From NCBI GenBank assembly GCA_025331125.1, contig JAOALB010000103.1:62001-126000 (forward strand): a stretch of 64,000 bases of DNA. The letters run 5' to 3'. The stretch's first letter is position 1; every line of letters starts with the position of its first letter. The notes under the pieces are model-generated. The model saw nothing but the letters and a program-made list of their open reading frames with translations. It was not told the origin of the DNA and did no database searches. Positions 56,419 to 64,000 of the stretch are shown here, one piece after another. The stretch is from Mycogone perniciosa. Lineage: Eukaryota > Ascomycota > Sordariomycetes > Hypocreales > Hypocreaceae. The translations under genes were made by a program, and so were the position numbers.

Positions 56419-56896
56419 AGTGTTCTGTGTGTTTTTTTTCTATCAGGGATCATGAAGAATGAAAAAGCGAGTGTCTTTTATTGGGAACCTGTCTTGGTTT
56501 GGTTTGGTTTTTTTTTCGGGAGCATTAAATACATGGGGGCATTTATGTCATATAAGTATCATGAGCATTATAGCATCATCCATGACTATGAGGCCACGAC
56601 AAAAATGGCCGTCGTCTTTAGCAATTCCAATTTTCAACTTCGTCTTCAACTGTTTCTCGTCCAAGACCACGTGTGCATCCATAGCCTAATGCTAAATCAA
56701 CTGTTGCTCTTCTGAAGTACCAACCGTGCGCCGTTTTTCTCATCCGGTATCCTGGTGTCATTAATATCAAAGGCGGCCGTAGCTGCAACAACAAAAAACA
56801 CCAATATCTCGCCAAATTCCGACGTCTTGTGACAAAAAGATGCTGTGGCAACTTGTAACAATCAAACACAAGCCTGTTTTTCTTCTTTCATCCGAA
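56419..56896. other. Convergent 3' region between the dioxygenase and Ssl1
   Basis: About 480 bp of 3' UTR and terminator DNA for two convergent genes; nothing else is recognised. Confidence 0.65.
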
Positions 56897-58378
56897 CTAT
56901 CCATCTATAGCCATGGCGCCATTCGTATGCCCATTCCCGTTAACCTGAACCGGCGGCGCGGCAATGGCTTGGACATTGCTCTGGCATCCCGGGCAGTTAT
57001 GTATAACCAGATGCGCAAAGACATCACAGTCGATGCAAAAATGATTTCCACACACTTCACACGCGTATCTTCCGCTCTCGCTTACCCCCTTGGCGGGTGG
57101 TTTCGATGCGGGCTCCTCTTTGTTGCCTTTCTCCTTGCTGTGCTTGGGCTGCTCCGGGAAGGGACACTGGCAGGAGAAGCAGGCCGAGGAGCGAGCAGCG
57201 TTGGCCCACGGTACTTCGACCCAGTTGCGCAAGGGGAAGAGGTGGTGATAGGAGCGTGCTAAGTGTGTAGAGAGGATGAGTGTGAGTCCGCAGGCGGGAC
57301 ACTCGGCTGGTAACCTGCACACCCTCGTGCCGCAGCGGGTGCAAAGGTAGCCCTCGCGGACGGGTTGGTTATGGCACGCGCAGTAGCTTATGATCCCAGT
57401 GGGAGCCAGCACCCGCGAGGGGAAGCCCATCATGAGGAGACTGGCTGTGCTGTGCTCCTTTGTCCGGGTGACGGGGGGTGTAGTGGCGGCCAGGAAGAGC
57501 TCCTTGTAGTGAACTTCGTCCATGGCAATGCTGTACTGTGAGTCGTCTCCTGCGTTTGTCCGGGAGCAGAGCTCCGCGCAGATGGCCACCTGGGCAGACA
57601 ATCCCACCACAGACACACGTATCCGATTGGAAATGAGGTTATTGATCGTCTCGTGGATATCGCCCGGATCGCTCGACAACAACGCTCCATAGATGATGAG
57701 TACTTCCCGCGTGCCATGTGACGGTGCATGACTACAGAATCCCCAAGTTAGCAAGCACAATCCCCATCCCAACGTCCATGCAATCAAGGGTTGTCCTCAC
57801 AATAAGGCGCCGCGACACATCTCCAGCGCATTCTGTAAACTTGGACTCCCCTGCGGATCCTGACCCTCCAGCTCCCTCAGCTTCTCTAGATGATCCGCCG
57901 GATTCCCTCCCACATCACTGATCCTAATCGCCACTCCATCGCGCATCCCCACAATGCCCAGCTGCGAGATGGGATTCTGCTCGAAATACTCCCTTACAAA
58001 CACTGCCGCATAGCTCAGAGTAAGCCGATACCTCGTCGGCAACAAGTCCTTCTCGGCCATGGCAAACGACATATCCAGCACCAGCACCAAATGCCGTATT
58101 ATGCCTCTCTGCAGGGGCGTCGTGTCGCGCAGCAGACGTTTCCGCCGCTCGGCCTCGTAGCTCGCTAGGTTGAGCACCCCGTCCTGGTCCTCCTCGGGGA
58201 GATCCGTCTCCCATGTTCGTTTCGATTTCTCCCAGGCTTTGGATTCGTTGCGTTCGCGCTTCTTTTTGGGGCGTGAGGTCTTGGGGTCGCTTGTGCGCGG
58301 GTCGCCGTCTGTCACGTTGTGATCCATGATGTCGTCGTCCGACATATCGGCGACGAACTCGCCATCCGAATCTGCCAT
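56897..58378 (-). CDS. SSL1: TFIIH subunit Ssl1 (p44)
   Basis: Two exons on the complement, 57801-58378 and 56897-57731, flank a 69-nt intron with a GCTAAC branch site and give 470 residues, close to yeast Ssl1. Ssl1/p44 is a core TFIIH subunit that stimulates the Rad3/XPD helicase in transcription initiation and nucleotide excision repair. An acidic and basic N-terminus is followed by the Ssl1 block TPLQRGIIRHLVLVLDMSFAM, which opens the von Willebrand A domain (about 90-260, with ALFHAPSHGTREVLIIYGAL across the splice join). A first cysteine cluster, CACHN...CTRCGTRVC...CPAC, lies near residues 308-345. A C-terminal C4C4 RING-like module (CFSCQCPFP, CEVCGNHFCIDCDVF, HNCPGC) follows near 375-455. 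Confidence 0.96.
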
Positions 58379-59153
58379 GGTGTCTAAAAGGTTCGAACCA
58401 ACCTTGCAATTAGTATGTAAAATGATTCGGCACCAGGCACCGCTAAGAAACGTGCAGCCTGTGGCAAGTTGCAATCAGGATGGAAAGTTGTGAAGATGAA
58501 GCTGGCAAGGCTGGTTAACATGATCACAGCCTTGTGCTTCTCCACTAAAAGCACAGCCAATAAGAGTTCGGCTATTCTGCAACAGCTGCCCCAAGCTCCC
58601 TCAATTACTCGTATTTATGTGATTCACAGCTATTATGAGCACCAACATTCAATATCTCAAGTTCAGTTTTTTAATCAATCTTTTAACTACCCATCGAGAT
58701 ACCATTCCACTTGAATACGCATTACTAACTCCACCGGGGTATACTACAAAGTCGTATCTAAACCACTATACAAGCTGTCGAATCATAAAGCTCGCCATAG
58801 CCTGAAACCTAGAACCAGGAACAAATATTTTCCCACGTACTTCTCCAACCCAGAACATGCCCTCATCAACCAGAGCCACGGCCATATGCAAACACTGTCG
58901 CCAGAAATATTCAAACACCTCGCTCAAGGAGGTCTGGAAAAGCAAAGCGAGTTGAATGCCACATTGTATGCCGTAATAATCATCCTCCATCAATTCGCTT
59001 CTTGCTTGTGCGTATGTGTCGTTCGACTTGTCATAAACTCGTCGATGTTCGGAGAACATATAATAAGAAAGGGAAAAAGAAAAGGAAAAAAGACAATGCT
59101 ACCATCCGCAAACGCCGATTTCCGAAAAACGCAAGCTCGTCGAATTGGCTAGG
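58379..59153. other. Intergenic between Ssl1 and the Chs7-like gene
   Basis: About 775 bp holding the Ssl1 promoter and the 3' flank of the Chs7-like gene, both minus strand. No gene is supported. Confidence 0.65.
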
Positions 59154-60423
59154 TTAGTTGTATGGTTGTGAGGGGTAGCCCGGTAATGTGTAGCTCTGTG
59201 ACGGATACCCCTGCTGTGAAGTATACGACGGTGTATGTGTGTTGTAGGATTGCGCGTTGTATTGCGGGTTGTAAGACTGTGTGGTATAAGTCTCGGGGGC
59301 AGGCATCGGCCAGTCATCCTCGGTGATGCTCGACCAGAAAAGCCAAACCGAAACAACCGACAGGAGAGTAAATAACGTCTGAAACAGAGCGCCATTGATC
59401 TTACCACTAGTTCCATCGCAGAGATATTTGCTAATGACGTAGTTGAAGACTTGGCCAATAGCAAAAAGGACAGCGGCCGCAGTCAAATAAAGCATGGGCC
59501 GAACTTCGCCGAGAACTTGTAGGACTAGGATACCCTCCAGAACCAAGAAGGCAACTAGGAAGACCAGCGGTGCTAGCTGGTAGAGGACGTAGAGCGCAAG
59601 GTGGCGATTCGGGAGTTGGTAACTGCTTTTCCAATAGCCGGTGAACTCAAGGCCGGTGTCGAGAGCGATATAGCCGGTGCCGATAAAAAGGAGAGCTGCG
59701 GAACCAAGTATCAGACCAATGGATAAGGGTGTTCCATCGTCCAGCAATTGATAGCCAACAACAGCATTGAGCATGAGGATCCAGGTGGTTGCAATAATCA
59801 TGCCAATGTGAACAGCACTAAAGACCTATGCGAGCGATTAGTAGGCACAAACATGAAAGGAGAGGTAAATGTAAGGTCGGAGCAGTCATACCACTCGAAC
59901 GGTTTTGCCTATGGGGATCTCGCCGACAGAGAAGATTTCGCATATGCTAATGATGATGTAGCCAATAAGGAATAATTGGATTTCCCTGCAAAGCAGTGTT
60001 AGTCTCGTCGCAGGCATTCGCCAATGGGGAGGTGGTGCATACCGTCGACCAACAGCCGCCTTCTTCTTGTCCGATTTTAATATCATAAACAAGGACGCAG
60101 CAATAGCAAGGCCGCATAGGACTATAGATCCAACGTTGCCCAATTCTCTCCCACCGCCAAGGGATATTCCCGACAATCGACATCCTCCCCATGGGCCATT
60201 TTGGTCGTGATTGGGCGATGATAGCAACTATAGTCGACAGTCAGTTACACGCTCACGATCCCATGCTGTTGTCTCTGTGGGTACTTGCATTGCAGACCGG
60301 CAAGGTCGAGTCTTTGCAGAAATCCTGTAGGAAAAGCAAGTCAGCTATTTGGCGTAACCCGGGAAAATACTAGGTTGTCAGGCAGCGCCGTACATTGAAG
60401 TTGCCAAAAGCTGTGGACCCCAT
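59154..60423 (-). CDS. Chs7-family membrane protein (chitin synthase export chaperone family)
   Basis: Five exons on the complement (60394-60423, 60289-60324, 60043-60227, 59892-59985, 59154-59825) join in phase to 338 residues. The N-terminal motif FGNFNDFCKDSTLPVCNLL and the later YQLLDDGTPLS are marks of the CSH7 family, whose yeast founder Chs7 brings the class IV chitin synthase Chs3 out of the ER. About seven transmembrane helices follow: the first near 55-75, the last near 265-285 before WSSITEDDWP. The second intron (60228-60288) uses a GC-AG pair, GCAAGT to TATAG; no GT donor nearby keeps the frame. The last 49 residues form a hydrophilic tail with nine tyrosines in a YxxQS-like pattern, unlike yeast Chs7. 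This may be a filamentous-fungal paralogue, so chaperone function is family-based inference. Confidence 0.85.
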
Positions 60424-61090
60424 TGCGATTGCTGATGCTGTCGAAGCTCACAATCACAATTGGGAGGTAGACGTCGGACGCAGCAGCAGTAAATAAGGAT
60501 TGGGGTCTCGGCGTCGAAGAGCTGCAGGAAACTTGATTGACGTGTGGCGCGCTTTGATTGTTGGGGTCGCAGGTCGGAAATGAACAGAGGCGTATGTGTT
60601 TATCTTTGCTTTTCTTCCCGCTTTGCCTCGTGTTATCGTCGACGAAGGGAGCCTGGACTGCGAGAGAAAAAGGTTCAGATCGTTCGAGCGTGGTTCGTCG
60701 GCGGTGTCCGGTTGCGACAGCAATATAATAAGCTAATCCGTCACCTTCACCGTGTGTCCTCGGGCCTGTTCTCAAAGCTTGTCCTCAAGCTTGTCCTGTC
60801 AGGCAGCCAACAATGCAGCCGATGAGGCTCTCGCTGGTGAGGATTGAGCGACAGGTGGAGGAGGGGAGATGGTGAAGGCACTGAAGGGCAGGGCGAGACG
60901 GGGGATTGTATGTGGAAATTGGGGGCGCGCAGGGTACTCAGGCGTGCTGCAAAAAGCCGGTTCCAGAGGGCCACTGCCAACTGGGCGCCTGCCGATGCCA
61001 ATATAACGAGACAGGGCCTGAACACGACCAGCAGAGGAACTAGAAACGCCCGCTAAGGGCCAAGCCGCACCCCCCTGGGCCACCCTGGGG

Positions 61091-61126
61091 CCAGGCTCTT
61101 AGCCAGACTCTTAGCCAGGCCCTTGT
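61091..61126. repeat. 12-bp imperfect tandem x3 (CCAGGCTCTTAG)
   Basis: Three adjacent copies differ by one to three bases. The flanking 60 bp are rich in related GGGCTT/GCCAGG words. Confidence 0.7.
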
Positions 61127-62793
61127 TCTTCACACAGCCTTTTACTGGGCTTTTTGCCGGGCTTGTGGGCTTGTTCGCGGCTTGCCCAACTTGGCAGCTA
61201 AAGCAGGAACGCAAAAGCTGAGTGGCTGAGGTGGAGACTAGGATGATCCCACCCTAAATGAATGCGCAACATTATTGGCGGGTCGGCGGATATGACTGGG
61301 GAGAGGCTGCTGGACCATGGCTAGCACTACGAGTATTCTGTAAAGTAAAATGAGGCAGACAGCCTCGAGTACGAGCAGATCTTTTGTTCCTCACAAGCCC
61401 TTGATCGTTCATCACATTACCATCACGCCATGCGCAAGAACTGGATATGGACAATGGAAAAGTCCCCTTCGTATAAATTCTTTTGTGTGTGTAGTTGGCT
61501 ATTTATGGCAGCAATGCTCCATACGTCAAGCTCGTAAACGTCTGCATCATGTACAACTCATTCATGGTGTTGCATTTTGACATGTGGCTAGCTTCAGATT
61601 ATTTGTCCGCAAACAGCAATTCAATCAATCAAGCTTCTTCTTTTTTTCCTGCCTTTTTTGACAGGCAAAACGCACACTGCCTGACGTATGTAGATGGGAC
61701 AATTCCCTTCGTACGCACATACAGAGTATTAATAGTCATACTCGTACAGAGAAAAGCTTTCGATAAGCGCTGTATGGAGTATGCGAACAGTCAACACACT
61801 AGATAACAGTTGGCCCTGACGTGTTCATGCATGTACGAAGTACATCTCCTACCCACGAATGCATGAATGTATCCCTCCGTTATCCAACGGGAGCTCTTTT
61901 AGTAATATGTACCTCGTACATCTGGAACTCGAACAATAACACCGGTAACAATAAAAACATAGAGCCTCGACTGCGAACAGCAAGTCTTCTGATCCTATAC
62001 GTACTCGTATGCCATGTTCCAGAGGATGCTAAAGACTCGTCACTCTTCATCGATACTATCCCGATCCCGCAATATGCACCCCATTGTTGTTTTGGTATCC
62101 CGGACAATGTGACGACTCTGCGGGTCAATCTGCCAGCCAATGTGGGTAGCATTAAGATTGCAATCTCGGTTCATGCTAGCTTCTTTTTAATAACTCAACA
62201 CTACCTACGAGTACTCGTACGAGTAGTCCTAGTAGTACCTAGGAATACGAGTCTATACACGGTTTCTCGGCCAAAAACATGCAACACAATGTTGATTTTC
62301 TAATCCCCGTTGCCCGCTGCAGGATCCCGCGCCTTGTCCGATGCAACAACGCACGCGCAACCGAACAAACGAGGGGACTTGAGGTGCTTGGGCCTGTTAC
62401 AGTAGCCGCTGGTTTGGGTTTGATCTTTGTGCTTCATCATGCTGCGATGTCCATATGTCCGACACCCTCTTCCCCATGCCATGTCATTTGCCATTGTTGG
62501 CGAATTCCAAGAAACTTGCAAAATAGCATCAGCCTGCAAAGCCTCCAACCTCATCTGCTAAAAAAGAAATGGTTTCTTTCACAAATACTCGAGCTCATGG
62601 CCCCATGGATTGTTATTTTTAGAGTCCTTGGTCAAGATATTAGTCAAAGTGGACATATGAAAACAACAGAACCCTTGAGGGTTATTTATGTCCAAGTATG
62701 TGACAGAGAAAAAGATAACAAAAAAGACCATCAGCGTCAGAAAAACCAGTATCCCTCCTATTTTTGGGTGATACGATCTTCTCCAAGATGCGC

Positions 62794-62799
62794 AAAAAA
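62794..62799 (-). terminator. RNA polymerase III terminator of tRNA-Asp
   Basis: A run of six T on the minus strand lies 8 nt after the tRNA 3' end, as expected for Pol III termination. Confidence 0.8.
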
Positions 62800-62807
62800 G
62801 AAAGGAT

Positions 62808-62879
62808 CTCTCCCGCCGGGAATTGAACCCGGGTCTCAAGCGTGACAAGCTTGCATACTGACCACTATACTACGGAAGA
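62808..62879 (-). tRNA. tRNA-Asp: tRNA-Asp (anticodon GUC)
   Basis: A 72-nt intronless tRNA. The acceptor stem TCTTCCG pairs with CGGGAGA, with one G-T pair and discriminator G. The D-arm region reads AGTATAGTGGTCAGT, the anticodon loop CTTGTCACG gives GTC, and the T arm holds CCCGGGTTCAATTCCCGG, which also serves as the B box. CCA is not encoded, as usual in eukaryotes. A short T-run terminator follows. Confidence 0.97.
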
Positions 62880-64000
62880 TGTAACCAGGCGTTGTAGCGC
62901 CTGTTGTAGGTGGATCACGTGCTGGGAGAGGAACTCATTTGCATTTTGAAGGGCTCACTCTCAGCCACACGCCTCTGATTGATTCAATGCGTCTCATCGC
63001 CACACATTCATTCCTCAATGCACCTGGGGTCTCACACCGTTTCATTCGTTTGAAACAGTTGACATTAGGACACCCATTTTCTGAACGCGCGCCTTTGCAT
63101 ACGCGCCGCGCGGGATCGAAATCTTACAGGTGACCACTCCGTAGATGGGCATGTAAAACAGTTATGTACATACGAAGCACGGAGCCTGTAAGCTGCAAGC
63201 TGTAGACGTGTTCGGAGGGCGGGGATGTCGCTTTTTGTTAATTCAATCCACTAATAAGTATTTAAGTGTGTATCCTTGAGTTTCTTTACTGATGCTTCTC
63301 GGTCTTTCAGGGTTGGTTTATCATTTCGTGTATTGGACTATTATCAGGTGGTGTGTTGTTGTGGTATATGGAACGCCTGGTCCTCCACTAGGATTTTGAA
63401 TATTCACCTTAGTAGTCGGCCAATCAGTGTTCTTGAAAGCAACGACCACAAAGATAAAAAGCACACAATAAAATGAGAAGAGGCTAGAAAATGTGCAATG
63501 GAAAGAATACATCAACCTATATTGAGCTAGAAAAAAATGCCTGGCGGCAAAATGGTATAAGAAACTGCACGCTCATTGAAGTGCTCCAGGGTAAGCGTGA
63601 AGATGGGCTGATGGGCTCCGCAGTGCAGTTTTCCTACTACTATTCGCTTGTTCCGTTGAAATGCATGCTGGTTCGCTCTGTTTCATCAAACGACCTGCGG
63701 CTTATTGTATTACTATCAGTGATCACGACGGAGTACAGCGGTTCTTTGTTGATTCGGTTGGGAAAGTGCTCGGGTCCGTCCGACCCACTGCTAGGAGCCG
63801 GACTTGACTTGGAGTCCGGGACGGAGATCGTGAGATGCGGAAATCGAGTTGAGACGGGTAATTAGACGGGATGGGGCCAAGCCGATTTCCCGTCCTACTC
63901 CGCAATGAAAGATGAATGGTTGTCAACACTCCTATTAGTTCTAGACAGAAGAAGGCATTCATTTTGTTTTACGAACTGGCTGATTTGGATCATACCCCAT
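62880..64000. other. Right-end intergenic DNA
   Basis: About 1.1 kb with no recognised gene. Frames at 63491-63865 (plus) and 63723-63962 (minus) are short, overlap and lack domains. A neighbouring gene outside the window may have its flank here. Confidence 0.5.

Larger units (their letters stand above)
60424..62807. other. Intergenic, 2.4 kb
   Basis: Contains the promoter of the Chs7-like gene and no supported gene. A 12-bp unit (CCAGGCTCTTAG and variants) is repeated three times at about 61091-61126. Frames at 61495-62303 are short, overlap and show no domain. Confidence 0.6.

Overview
The window looks like a chromosome segment of a filamentous ascomycete (Pezizomycotina, most likely Sordariomycetes and possibly Hypocreales). 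The genes are eukaryotic, with 50-180 nt introns that carry fungal branch sites such as GCTAAC and CTGAC. The gene set includes a group X hybrid histidine kinase, UDP-galactopyranose mutase, allantoicase, eL27, Nce101, Ssl1 and a Chs7-family protein. The order is inferred from gene content and intron style, not from a species match.

Layout. 1-2401 (minus) is the N-terminal 800 residues of a large GAF-domain protein, probably a sensor histidine kinase, cut by the window edge. 6785-7608 (minus) is a cytochrome b561 protein and 9078-10209 (plus) is allantoicase. 10715-13359 (plus) is an ankyrin plus DIL-domain protein and 17300-20278 (plus) a TBC-domain Rab GAP. 23494-25068 (minus) is a proline-rich protein I do not recognise. 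A 10-kb stretch with no recognisable gene follows (25.1-35.3 kb). 35319-43131 (minus) is a 2567-residue group X hybrid histidine kinase. 44827-46686 (minus) is UDP-galactopyranose mutase and 49919-51304 (plus) a nucleotide-sugar transporter. The right end is compact: eL27 (52028-52684, minus), Nce101 (52988-53143, plus), a TTC36-like TPR protein (53390-54187, minus), 4-hydroxyphenylpyruvate dioxygenase (55183-56418, plus), the TFIIH subunit Ssl1 (56897-58378, minus), a Chs7-family membrane protein (59154-60423, minus) and tRNA-Asp(GUC) (62808-62879, minus).

How genes work together. UDP-galactopyranose mutase makes UDP-galactofuranose, and the neighbouring transporter probably carries it into the Golgi, as in the glfA/glfB pair of Aspergillus fumigatus. 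The TTC36-like gene is divergent from 4-hydroxyphenylpyruvate dioxygenase. Mammalian TTC36 is reported to stabilise that same enzyme, so this pair is the most interesting lead in the window. A near-perfect 15-bp inverted repeat lies in their shared promoter. Allantoicase has an exact UaY-type site and a GATA site upstream, as expected for a purine-catabolism gene under nitrogen control.

Non-coding DNA is peppered with about two dozen copies of a short motif, TACTCCGTA/TACGGAGTA, often arranged as palindromes and essentially absent from exons. No transposon, CRISPR array, virus or replication origin was recognised. Intron positions come from splice signals plus reading-frame and protein continuity and have not been tested against transcripts.
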